Shown here piece by piece: positions 52,085 to 60,449 of a DNA stretch of 64,000 nt. The position numbers and the translations under genes were made by a program. Under the pieces are notes generated by a model. It ran no database searches and was not told the DNA's origin. It saw nothing but the letters and a program-made list of their open reading frames with translations. Positions within the stretch are counted from its first letter, which is position 1; each line of letters opens with the position of its first letter. The stretch covers positions 4,526,001 through 4,590,000 of the forward strand of contig OZ244980.1 in NCBI GenBank assembly GCA_965223035.1, in the 5' to 3' direction. The DNA comes from CAMDPA01 sp965223035 (lineage in GTDB: Bacteria; Pseudomonadota; Alphaproteobacteria; Rhizobiales; Hyphomicrobiaceae).

Positions 52085-52190
52085 AGGGCCGGCAAATTGT
52101 GTCAGTGCTACGGCGGCGAGCGTTCGATGTGATGGTCGAAGCCGAGCGGCAACCGGCCAAGGGCAAGCTGCTTTTGATCGGAGCCCCGTC

Positions 52191-52484
52191 CTCAAGTAGG
52201 CGTTAGCCGATAGGACATACAAAGACTCCTCAAGCAGGCGTTAGCCGATAGGACATACAAAGACTCCTCAAGCAGGCGTTAGCCGATAGGACATACAAAG
52301 ACTCCTCAAGTAGGCGTTAGCCGATAGGACATACAAAGACTCCTCAAGCAGGCGTTAGCCGATAGGACATACAAAGACTCCTCAAGTAGGCGTTAGCCGA
52401 TAGGGCATACAAAGACTCCTCAAGCAGGCGTTAGCCGATAGGACATACAAAGACTCCTCAAGCAGGCGTTAGCCGATAGGACAA
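52191..52484. repeat. Tandem array, 8 copies of a 38-bp unit
   Basis: Unit phase CGTTAGCC begins at 52201, 52239, 52277, 52315, 52353, 52391, 52429 and 52467, exactly 38 bp apart. Units are nearly identical; a CAG/TAG variant position alternates as T,C,C,T,C,T,C,C and one unit has GGGCATAC for GGACATAC. Each unit contains the short palindrome GGCGTTAGCC. There are no spacers, so it is not CRISPR. Confidence 0.95.
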
Positions 52485-52495
52485 CAAAAGCCAGA

Positions 52496-52545
52496 CGATC
52501 CCGATGAAGAGCGGAAACTTGCTCTACACTTTAAGGCTCAACCAT
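52496..52545. repeat. CTAG-type element K (degenerate), adjoining the kinase stop
   Basis: On the minus strand, starting at the kinase stop, it reads TAGATGGTTGAGCCTTAAAG then TGTAGAGCAAGTTTCCGCTC and ATCGGGATCG. This lines up with the left end of element H (TAGATCATCGCGCCTTAAAG then TGTAGAGCAAC). Confidence 0.7.
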
Positions 52546-54861
52546 CTATCGCCTGCGCATCGGCCATAGCCGCACCGGCCCTGAGGCGCTGGCGACCGCC
52601 AGTTGGCTGCCGTCCGGCGAAAACGCCAAGGCCAACGCGGGGGCGCTGATCGATAGCAAGGACCGCGCCGAGCGCGAGCGCCTGAATGACCACAGTCGCA
52701 CACGGCCATCAGAACCGGTCGACGCCAGGTCCCGACCATCGGGCGAGAAGGCGAGCGCCGTCACTTGGCCATTATGCAGCCGACGCACCCGTCGCAGGCG
52801 GCGCGAATTGGTGGTCCAAATGCGTATGCGACCGTCCAGTGCACCGGCTGCGATAAAATTTCCTCCAACGGACAGCGCCACAGCGGTGACGAAATCGCGA
52901 TGACCACGATAGGTTCTGATCAAGCTGGCGTCCGCCGCGCGCCACAGCTTCACGGTTTTATCGGCGCTGCCGGTCGCCATCAGACCGGCGCCGGGCGCGA
53001 AGGCGACGGTCTGCACGGCGCTGCCATGCGCATCGAGCACGGCGATCGGCGCGGTCACCTGGCGCAAGTCCCAGATGGCGGCGGTCCAATCATGGCTGGA
53101 GGCGGCGAAGCGCCCGCGGCCGAGGAAGCGCACGGCCCAAATCCGCGCCTCGTTGCGCTTGTAGCGCCCGAGCGGGGCGCCGCTTGCGATGTCGAGCAGA
53201 TCGATATGGCCGTCGCTGTGACCGGTTAGCGCCCGTGCCCCGCTCACGTCCAGCGATGTCGCGGGCCCGCGTCCCAGCCGGTGCGTCATGCGCAGCGCGC
53301 CGGTGGCCGGGCTCCACACCTTTAACGTACCATCGCGCCCGGCTGTCACCAGTGACCGCCCGTCCTGGCTGTAACGCACCGCATTGGTGCCTCCTGGATG
53401 ACCAGCGAGCATCCGCAGGCGCGGTCGTTCGCGAAGTGCGCTGGTGACGATGTTGGAACTGGTGACCGTGGCGGGCGATTGCGGTGTCCCCACCAGCCGA
53501 CGGGCGATGTCCGGCATCTGATCGCGAAACAGCACGGCGGCGCTGGCGATCACCGCACCGATCAGAAACTTGAACACGAACGAGCGCCACTGCACGGGCG
53601 GGCCGACGGGGGTCCGCTTGGGACGCGGCGGCTTGGGCATCGGCGCAAGGGGCACGAGTTCGCCGCGCGCTGGCTTGTTCGTCACGCGCGCAGGCGGTGC
53701 TGAAGCGGCCACGGCCGGCTTTGCGGCAGATCGGAGCGATGCCTCGGCCTCGCGTGAGCTTGGCGCCGTGGCTGCCACCGCCGCGCTGTCAGCGGCTGCG
53801 GGCTTATCTTTGAGGCCGTCGATGTAGTCCAACAGGCCGCCCTGCTCAGCGATCGGCAAATCGGGCGGTGGCGGCGCCACGCCGGGCTGATGGGTGAGCG
53901 GCTTGGTCTTGGTCGTCGTCTGGCCTGCCGACCGGCCTAACGAGCGCACCGTCGCGACGCGCTTTAGCCAACTGGCGCGCGGCGGATCCGGCGCGAGCAG
54001 AGCGCCACGCCAAGCGGAAATCGATTGCGGCCGCCGTCCCGGCTCCAACGCCAAGGCGCTGGTGATCGCCGCAAGAAAACCCTGCCGATAGGCGGCGAGC
54101 GCCGCCTCCGCCGCCGGCAGCAGGTCATCGCGCATCCAGCGGGTCGGCGCATCCGGTGGGCGTTTGCCCGTCACCACATGGTACAACGTGGCGGCCAGGG
54201 CATAAATGTCGGTCCAGGGACCTTGGCGTTCACCGACCTCGGAGTATTGCTCATAAGGGCTATAGCCAGGCTTTACGAGCACGCTCATGGTTCGATTGTG
54301 CTTGGCGATATCGCCGCGGGCGGAACCAAAATCGATCAAGACCGGCGAACCATCGGGACGGATGATAATGTTATCCGGCGCGATATCGCGGTGTAGAAAA
54401 TCATCTCGATGAATTTCCTCCAGCGCATCCAGCAACGGCTTTACGATGGTATCAAGCTCGTGCTGGCGGGGCGCCCGACCAAGGTTTTTCGCCCAACCTT
54501 TCAGGCTATGGCCTTGTTCGAATTGCAGCACCATGTAGGCCGTGCCGTTGGCCTCGAAGTAATGGTGAACGCGCACAATATTGGCGTGATCGAAGCGGGC
54601 GAGGGTCTTGGCTTCATCGATAAAGCGGCTCAGCCCCCACTCGAAATCCGCCCGCGCCTCCTCGCCCGCGGGGATCGCCGACAGCTGCGCGTCGCGCATG
54701 GCGAAGTCGGTCGGAAAATATTCCTTGATGGTGACCATGCGCGCGAGCGCGATCGCTTCTGCCAGATAGGTTATACCAAACCCCCCGGCACCGAGCACCC
54801 GCTCGATCCGATAAGCACCACTGAGCTCGGTTCCCACTGGTAGCGCCGAAAGGTTGCTCAT
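52546..54861 (-). CDS. Membrane serine/threonine protein kinase with WD40 repeats
   Basis: 771 residues from ATG 54861. Kinase domain about 15-280: Gly loop GAGGFGITY, catalytic Lys in TIKEYFP, HRDIAPDNIIIRPDG (catalytic Asp), DFGSARGD, APE-like GYSPYEQYS. Then a Pro/Ala linker (about 290-430), one membrane helix (FVFKFLIGAVIASAAVLF) and six or seven WD40 repeats outside or facing the periplasm (GHPGGTNAVRYSQDGRSL, AFSPDGRDLASTGSDGRVRLW, AFSPDGSQLAVASASG). Likely a sensor or scaffold with the beta-propeller as ligand part. The stop TAG falls at the start of repeat K. Confidence 0.9.
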   Translation of the reverse strand: MSNLSALPVGTELSGAYRIERVLGAGGFGITYLAEAIALARMVTIKEYFPTDFAMRDAQLSAIPAGEEARADFEWGLSRFIDEAKTLARFDHANIVRVHHYFEANGTAYMVLQFEQGHSLKGWAKNLGRAPRQHELDTIVKPLLDALEEIHRDDFLHRDIAPDNIIIRPDGSPVLIDFGSARGDIAKHNRTMSVLVKPGYSPYEQYSEVGERQGPWTDIYALAATLYHVVTGKRPPDAPTRWMRDDLLPAAEAALAAYRQGFLAAITSALALEPGRRPQSISAWRGALLAPDPPRASWLKRVATVRSLGRSAGQTTTKTKPLTHQPGVAPPPPDLPIAEQGGLLDYIDGLKDKPAAADSAAVAATAPSSREAEASLRSAAKPAVAASAPPARVTNKPARGELVPLAPMPKPPRPKRTPVGPPVQWRSFVFKFLIGAVIASAAVLFRDQMPDIARRLVGTPQSPATVTSSNIVTSALRERPRLRMLAGHPGGTNAVRYSQDGRSLVTAGRDGTLKVWSPATGALRMTHRLGRGPATSLDVSGARALTGHSDGHIDLLDIASGAPLGRYKRNEARIWAVRFLGRGRFAASSHDWTAAIWDLRQVTAPIAVLDAHGSAVQTVAFAPGAGLMATGSADKTVKLWRAADASLIRTYRGHRDFVTAVALSVGGNFIAAGALDGRIRIWTTNSRRLRRVRRLHNGQVTALAFSPDGRDLASTGSDGRVRLWSFRRSRSARSLLSISAPALALAFSPDGSQLAVASASGPVRLWPMRRR

Positions 54862-55447
54862 GCACCTTGCCCGAGGGCACCCTCCGGTCCCCCCCGTCAC
54901 GTCGTTGTTGCCGCTCGAGTCCCCAAACCACCGGTCCTCATTGTGGCCGATTCACGGAATTCCTACCAGCGCAACGTCGGCCGCAGCGCAGGGATATCGC
55001 AGACCGCGACGTCCCGACCCGGCTGGCACATCCACGCTCTTGCGTGTCCGTGCGCCACCCTAGAGCAACCTGCCTTTAATCGGAACCGGCTTTGCGGTTC
55101 CGATTTAAGGCGCAAAGATGATCTAGCTGGCAACCGGCCAGTGGGCCGCGCGCGCTGCGCGTTCCCAAGCCCGCCACCGATTTCGCTCGCCAAAAGCCGC
55201 TCACCCCTGGCCCGACACCGTGTCACATCGCGTGCCGCCCATCACATCGTGCGTCCCGCGCAAGCTTCGGTTGCGGGCTCGGCCCACCGGGCGCGATCAT
55301 GGCCGGCTACCGATCAAGTCAGGCGCCAACCAGCCATGACTCTAAGCTCACAATGTGGCGCCATGCTGGAGTGATGGGAACCGCTCGTTCGCCGAACATT
55401 GGGCGCAAGCGCCGCCTGAAGCGCGGCCATTGAGATCAGGCTTGAGA
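54862..55447. other. Intergenic region with repeat L
   Basis: About 590 bp between the ileS stop and the kinase start. It carries the short element L at 55060-55126. No gene recognised in the rest. Confidence 0.45.
55060..55126. repeat. CTAG-bounded palindromic element L (short form)
   Basis: 67 bp: CTAGAGCAACCTGCC at the left, GGCGCAAAGATGATCTAG at the right, with TTTAATCGGAACCG pairing with CGGTTCCGATTTAA around GCTTTG. Almost the same as element F, differing by AAA in the right arm. Confidence 0.88.
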
Positions 55448-58400
55448 TCAGACGGCACCGACGGCATCGATTTCGCGCATCGCCGCCGCGTCGCGCGCCG
55501 ATAGGTCCGGATAGGCCTGATCCGACCCCACGTCCTCAGTGTAGCGCCAGCTTCTCGCGCATTTGCGACCTTTAGCGCGGATCGGCACCACGCCGACGCC
55601 TGCCACGTCCGGCAACACGAACGCAGCTTCCGGGATCGCGGCGGCGCTCAACTCGATGTCCGACGTGATGCAGACCTGGGCGAAGTCAATCCCGTCCAAA
55701 GCTGCCAGCAGTGCCGGGTCGGTAACATAGACGACAGGCGCCGCTTCAAGGCTCGAGCCGACCCGTTTGGCCGCCCGCTCCAACTCCAACGCCCCCGTCA
55801 CCACCCGGCGCACGCGCCTGATCCTGTCCCATCTGTGCGCCAGCTCCGGGTTGCGCCATGCGGCCGGCAGGTTGGGAAAGGTCTGCAGGTGAACGGACCC
55901 GTCCGCGCTTGGGTAACGGCTGATCCACGCCTCCTCCGCCGTGAAGCTCAAGATCGGTGCGAGCCAGATTGTGGTTGCCCGGAACAGCTCATCGATCGCC
56001 GTCAGCGCCGCCTTGCGCGTTTGGCTGGAAGGTGGCTCGCAATAAAGCGCGTCCTTGCGGACATCGAAGTAGAAGGCCGAAAGATCTGCGTTCAAGAAGT
56101 GCGTCAGCGCCGCCACCACCCGACGATAGTCGTAACGCTGGTAGGCCTCTTGGATCTCGCTATCGAGCTCGGCCAACCGGTGCAGCATGAACTGCTCCAG
56201 CTCCGGCATGTCTTGGTGCCTGACCCGGTCCTCGGCTCGGCAATGCGATAGGGCGCCGAGCATCCAGCGCGTGGTGTTGCGGAGCTTGCGATAGGTGTCG
56301 ATGAACGACTTGAGGATCTCCGGTCCGATCCGCAGGTCATCGGCATAATCGGAGGCCGCCACCCACAGCCGCAGGATATCTGCGCCCGACGTCTTCATCA
56401 CATCCTGCGGAGCAACCACGTTGCCCAGTGACTTCGACATCTTCTGCCCCTTCTCGTCGAGCACGAAACCATGCGTGAGCACGACATCAAACGGGGCGCG
56501 ACCGCGCGTGCCGCAGCTCTCGATCAGGGAAGAATTGAACCAGCCGCGGTGCTGGTCGGAGCCCTCCAGGTACATGATCCGGTCTTGGCCGCCGTCGAAT
56601 GCGCGCTTGATGCCGGACAAGCCCGGGAACTGCTCGGGATCCTCCAACGTATAGGCGTGGGTGGAGCCGGAATCGAACCACACGTCGAGAATGTCGGTGA
56701 CCTGATGCCACGCCGACGGCTCTTCCACCAAGCCGCCGAGCAAGCGCGTGGCGGCGCCGGTCTCAAACCAGCCGTCGGCACCTTTGGCGAGCATCGCCTC
56801 GGTGATCCGCCGGATCAGCTCAGCGGAATGCGTAAAGCCGGCCGAAGGGATCACCTCGGCCGTGTCCTTGTGCACGAACACCGTGATCGGCACACCCCAG
56901 GCCCGATGGCGCGAGATCACCCAGTCGGGCTTGGCCTCAATCATGCCGGTGATGCGGTTCTCGCCGGCCGCCGGTACCCACTCGGTCTGCTTGATGGCGG
57001 CGAGCGCGAGCTGCCGCAGCGTCTGATTGCCGGACGGGTCCCCCAAAGGCTGGTCCATGGCGATGAACCACTGCGGCGTACTGCGGAAGATCACCGGCTT
57101 TTTCGAGCGCCATGAATGCGGATACTGATGGGTCAGGCGTGCGCGCCCAACCAATCTCCCGGCCGCGATCAACGCCTTGATCACCGCTTCATTGGCGTCG
57201 CCTTTGTCACCGTTGGCCTTTAACACGCGCTTGCCTTCAAAGCCGGGGGCGGCGGCGGTCAACGCACCGTCAGCGTCGACCGTGAACGGGATCGTGGTGT
57301 CGATCCCCTGCGCGGCCAACGCCCCTGCGCTTTCCATCCAGATTTGGAAGTCGTCAGTGCCATGACCCGGCGCGGTATGGACAAAGCCGGTGCCGGTATC
57401 GTCGGACACGTGCTCGCCGTCCAACAAGGGAACATCGAAGTCGTAGCCTTGACCGCGTAACGGGTGCGCGCAGCGCATGCCGCGCAACTGATGCGGCTCC
57501 AACGTGGCCGCCTTGCGATGTTTCTCAACCTTGGCGGCGGCCATCACCGTCTCCGCCAACGCATCGGCAAGGACGAAGGTGTCCCCCACCGCCGCCCAGT
57601 TGCCCTCAGGCGCGGCCAGCACCTCGTAGATGCCATAGGTGATCTTCGACGAGTAACAGATCGCCCGGTTGCCGGGGATCGTCCACGGCGTCGTGGTCCA
57701 GATCACCACCTTGGCGCCCGCAGGCCCATCGACGACGGGAAACGCCACCCAGATCTGATCGGATTGATAGTCCAGGTATTCAACCTCGGCCTCAGCCAGC
57801 GCCGTCTGCTCCACCACCGACCACATCACCGGCTTGGAGCCGCGATATAACAGCCCGTTCATGGCGAACTTCATCAGCTCATTGGCGATGGTCGCCTCGG
57901 CTGGAAATGTCATCGTTGTATAGGGATGCTCCCAATCGCCGATGACGCCGAGCCGCTTGAACTCCTCGCGCTGAACATCCAACCAGTGCGTCGCAAAGGC
58001 ACGACATTGGCGGCGGAACGCGTTGACCGGCACAGTGTCCTTGGACTGACCCTTGGCGCGGTACTGTTTTTCGATCTCCCATTCGATCGGCAAGCCGTGA
58101 CAATCCCAACCCGGCACGTAGTTGGAATCGTGCCCCAGCATCGTCTGGGACTTCACAACCAGGTCCTTCAGGATTTTGTTGAGCGCATGGCCGATGTGGA
58201 TGTTGCCGTTGGCATAGGGCGGGCCGTCATGCAGCACGAATTTCGGCCGCCCCGCTCCGGCCTCACGTAACCGCCGATAAAGTCCGATGTTGGCCCAACG
58301 CTCCAGCAGCCGGGGCTCAAGCTTGGGCAGCCCAGCCTTCATCGGGAAATCGGTCTTGGGCAAGAAAAGCGTCTTACCCCAGTCCCGCGTGGCGCTGGTT

Positions 58401-58474
58401 TGACCAGCCGGTGATGGTTTGGCGCCGTCCGGTTTGCCGGGCACCTGCTGGGCTGCCGTCTTCATGCTGCTCAT
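55448..58474 (-). CDS. ileS: Isoleucyl-tRNA synthetase (IleRS)
   Basis: 1008 residues from ATG 58474. Class I synthetase: HIGH motif PYANGNIHIGHALNKILKD near residue 90, CP1 editing domain with VIWTTTPWTIPGNRAI and DDTGTGFVHTAPGHGTDD, KMSKS motif DEKGQKMSKSLGN near 678, then the anticodon-binding helical domain. The C-terminus has KGRKCARSWRYTEDVG with one Cys of the zinc end region; the full Cys set is reduced, as in many alphaproteobacteria. Longer than E. coli IleRS by about 70 residues. Editing domain looks intact. Confidence 0.97.
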   Translation of the reverse strand: MSSMKTAAQQVPGKPDGAKPSPAGQTSATRDWGKTLFLPKTDFPMKAGLPKLEPRLLERWANIGLYRRLREAGAGRPKFVLHDGPPYANGNIHIGHALNKILKDLVVKSQTMLGHDSNYVPGWDCHGLPIEWEIEKQYRAKGQSKDTVPVNAFRRQCRAFATHWLDVQREEFKRLGVIGDWEHPYTTMTFPAEATIANELMKFAMNGLLYRGSKPVMWSVVEQTALAEAEVEYLDYQSDQIWVAFPVVDGPAGAKVVIWTTTPWTIPGNRAICYSSKITYGIYEVLAAPEGNWAAVGDTFVLADALAETVMAAAKVEKHRKAATLEPHQLRGMRCAHPLRGQGYDFDVPLLDGEHVSDDTGTGFVHTAPGHGTDDFQIWMESAGALAAQGIDTTIPFTVDADGALTAAAPGFEGKRVLKANGDKGDANEAVIKALIAAGRLVGRARLTHQYPHSWRSKKPVIFRSTPQWFIAMDQPLGDPSGNQTLRQLALAAIKQTEWVPAAGENRITGMIEAKPDWVISRHRAWGVPITVFVHKDTAEVIPSAGFTHSAELIRRITEAMLAKGADGWFETGAATRLLGGLVEEPSAWHQVTDILDVWFDSGSTHAYTLEDPEQFPGLSGIKRAFDGGQDRIMYLEGSDQHRGWFNSSLIESCGTRGRAPFDVVLTHGFVLDEKGQKMSKSLGNVVAPQDVMKTSGADILRLWVAASDYADDLRIGPEILKSFIDTYRKLRNTTRWMLGALSHCRAEDRVRHQDMPELEQFMLHRLAELDSEIQEAYQRYDYRRVVAALTHFLNADLSAFYFDVRKDALYCEPPSSQTRKAALTAIDELFRATTIWLAPILSFTAEEAWISRYPSADGSVHLQTFPNLPAAWRNPELAHRWDRIRRVRRVVTGALELERAAKRVGSSLEAAPVVYVTDPALLAALDGIDFAQVCITSDIELSAAAIPEAAFVLPDVAGVGVVPIRAKGRKCARSWRYTEDVGSDQAYPDLSARDAAAMREIDAVGAV

Positions 58475-58725
58475 CGTGAAGCCAAATTGGTGCAAACATC
58501 GATCGCATCGGAGTCCGCCTGCGGCTCAAACCTGCTGGCGCGCGGCTCGGTGAGCGACGGGCACAACGAAGCACTGATCAGGAGGCGCGACGGACACGCT
58601 GTCGCCGGCACTCTTAGCGGGCTGCAGCGGTGGTTTCAACCGACCATGTGGGCGCTGCGCTGGCTCCGGGCCTGGAGATCCCCGCCTTGACTGGAATCAC
58701 CTGTTCCGCCCCCCAGCCTCCCGAT

Positions 58726-58740
58726 GGCGCGATGATCTAG
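58726..58740. repeat. CTAG-type element M (end fragment), containing the ribF stop
   Basis: On the minus strand CTAGATCATCGCGCC, the type 2 end of the long elements, with nothing further matching. Its TAG (58737-58739) is the stop codon of ribF. Confidence 0.7.
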
Positions 58741-59705
58741 GCTGCACCCAATGGATACGACGCGAACAACTGCTCCCGCCGCGCCGCGGCCAGCATCTCG
58801 CGGGCCTGTTCGCAATCCTTGCGCATCTGCTCCTTCAGCGCTTCGAGGTCGGTGAACCGCTGGTCCGGCCGAACAAAGCCAATGAAATCGACGACAATTT
58901 CGCGACCGTAGAGGTTTTCGTCAAAATCGAACAAAAACACCTCCAGGACCGGCGCCCCGTGATCAAAGGTCGGTCGTTGGCCGAAATAGGCGGCGCCCTC
59001 GTGCCATACGCCATCGACGCCGACCAGCGTCGCGAAAATCCCGTGACCGAGCGCGGTGCCCGGCGGCAAGGTGATGTTGGCCGTGGGAAAGCCCAGACCG
59101 GTGCCGCGTTTGGCCCCTCCGGTAACGACCCCGCGGACGCGCCACCAATGCCCCAGCTCGATCGCAGCGCCCCTCACATCGCCGGTTGATAACCTGGCGC
59201 GAACGGCGGACGACGAGAACACCTCGCCGGCCTCCGCGATCGGCGGGATCACGGTGACGCCGAAGTCCAACTGTTGGCCCAGCTGACCCATCATCTGCGG
59301 CGTGCCAGCCCGATCCTTGCCAAAATAGAAGTCGTAACCGACGACGACGTGGCGGACGTTGAAGCCGCCAGCCAACACATCGCGGGCGAAGGCTTGCGGC
59401 GTGAGGTTGGCGAGAGCGGCGTCGAACTTGAGGACGACGGCGAAGTCCAAATGAAGCTGTTCGAACAAGCGCAACTTCTCGGTGAGCGAGGTCAGCGCGA
59501 ACATCGGCTCATCGGGTCGAAAGTAGACGCGCGGATGGGGCTCAAACACCATAGCGCCGGCCGCCGTACCGAGCTCTTTGGCGCGCTTGGCGGTTTCAAT
59601 CAACAGCGATTGATGCCCTCGGTGGACGCCGTCGAAGTTGCCGATCGCAAGCGCGCCACCACGCAGCTCGTTCGGCACATCGTTGAAGCCGTGGTGAACC
59701 TGCAT
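58737..59705 (-). CDS. ribF: Bifunctional riboflavin kinase / FAD synthetase (RibF)
   Basis: 322 residues from ATG 59705 (MQVHHGFNDVP); the frame extends left without a better start. N-terminal FMN adenylyltransferase: GNFDGVHRGHQSLL, VVGYDFYFGKDRAGTP, FSSSAVRARLSTGDV. C-terminal riboflavin kinase: GLGFPTANITLP, GVDGVWHEGAAYFGQRPTF, FDFDENLYGREIVVDFIGFVRPDQRF. Makes FMN and FAD from riboflavin. Full length. The stop TAG is the CTAG of a truncated repeat (M). ileS lies downstream on the same strand, a common gene order. Confidence 0.96.
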   Translation of the reverse strand: MQVHHGFNDVPNELRGGALAIGNFDGVHRGHQSLLIETAKRAKELGTAAGAMVFEPHPRVYFRPDEPMFALTSLTEKLRLFEQLHLDFAVVLKFDAALANLTPQAFARDVLAGGFNVRHVVVGYDFYFGKDRAGTPQMMGQLGQQLDFGVTVIPPIAEAGEVFSSSAVRARLSTGDVRGAAIELGHWWRVRGVVTGGAKRGTGLGFPTANITLPPGTALGHGIFATLVGVDGVWHEGAAYFGQRPTFDHGAPVLEVFLFDFDENLYGREIVVDFIGFVRPDQRFTDLEALKEQMRKDCEQAREMLAAARREQLFASYPLGAA

Positions 59706-59765
59706 CGTGAAGAGTTGTTCGCCTCGATCGGTGTTGGGCCACAGCGGCAGACGGTGCTGTCTCAT

Positions 59766-59816
59766 TGTCGCGGGTCGCAGCTTGTCACGGGTCGCAGCTT
59801 GTCGCGGGTCGCAGCA
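59766..59816. repeat. Three 17-bp tandem repeats upstream of ribF
   Basis: TGTCGCGGGTCGCAGCT, TGTCACGGGTCGCAGCT and TGTCGCGGGTCGCAGCA follow directly. They lie about 60 bp before the ribF ATG (which reads leftwards), in the likely promoter region. Confidence 0.8.
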
Positions 59817-59999
59817 ATCCGCCCTCACCATCGCCGCAGAGCGCCCAGACGACGCCGCACCGGTGTGGCAGGGTGCGGCGCTTGGCGCAAGACCAATGCG
59901 AGCCCATGTCGCAAACGCGCTGTCGATATGGCCATCGCCGAGCGACAGCATGACCAGGTCTTACGTCGGATGTCAGCCGTTGGCAGTGCCTGGGCCGGC

Positions 60000-60449
60000 T
60001 CAAGCAGCGGCGGCTTGAGCTCTGGCCGGGACCATCAGCACGGCCTCCCCCTCAAGCACCGGCTTGCCGTCAACCAGACATTGGCAGTCAAACCGCGCGC
60101 GCCGCTTATTCTCCATCAATTCCACGAGCCTGACTCTGGCCAGGACAACGTCGCCGATCATCACAGGCGCACGAAAGTTCAGCGTCTGCGAGACGTAGAT
60201 CGCGCCGGGACCCGGCATCTCCATGCCGAACACGGCGGAGATGTAACTGGCCGTCAGCATGCCGTGCGCGATACGCTCTTTGAACATTGTCTTAGTTGCG
60301 TAGTCGGCATCGAGATGGACAGGATTTTTATCGCCTGAAAGGGACGCAAATGAAACGATGTCGGCCTCGGTCACCGTGCGCTGGAAATCGGCTTCCATGC
60401 CGAGCTCCAGATCCTCAAAAAAATAGTTCTTTCGCTGCATAATCGTCAT
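60000..60449 (-). CDS. MaoC-family dehydratase / (R)-specific enoyl-CoA hydratase-like
   Basis: 149 residues with AAGGA before the ATG. Hot-dog fold with the hydratase-2 motif: TVTEADIVSFASLSGDKNPVHLDADYATKTMFKERIAHGMLTASYISAVFG, where the Asp and His of SGD.NPVH are catalytic. PhaJ-type proteins supply (R)-3-hydroxyacyl-CoA for polyhydroxyalkanoate or fatty acid flow. Single gene. The upstream region has several TGCAACA-type motifs. Confidence 0.9.
   Translation of the reverse strand: MTIMQRKNYFFEDLELGMEADFQRTVTEADIVSFASLSGDKNPVHLDADYATKTMFKERIAHGMLTASYISAVFGMEMPGPGAIYVSQTLNFRAPVMIGDVVLARVRLVELMENKRRARFDCQCLVDGKPVLEGEAVLMVPARAQAAAA

Noticed and set aside
52191..52484. CRISPR array
   Set aside because: The 38-bp units are contiguous and nearly identical, with no variable spacers, and no cas genes are nearby.
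53090..53590. 166-codon frame inside the kinase-WD40 gene
   Set aside because: Out-of-frame shadow of the WD40 repeats.
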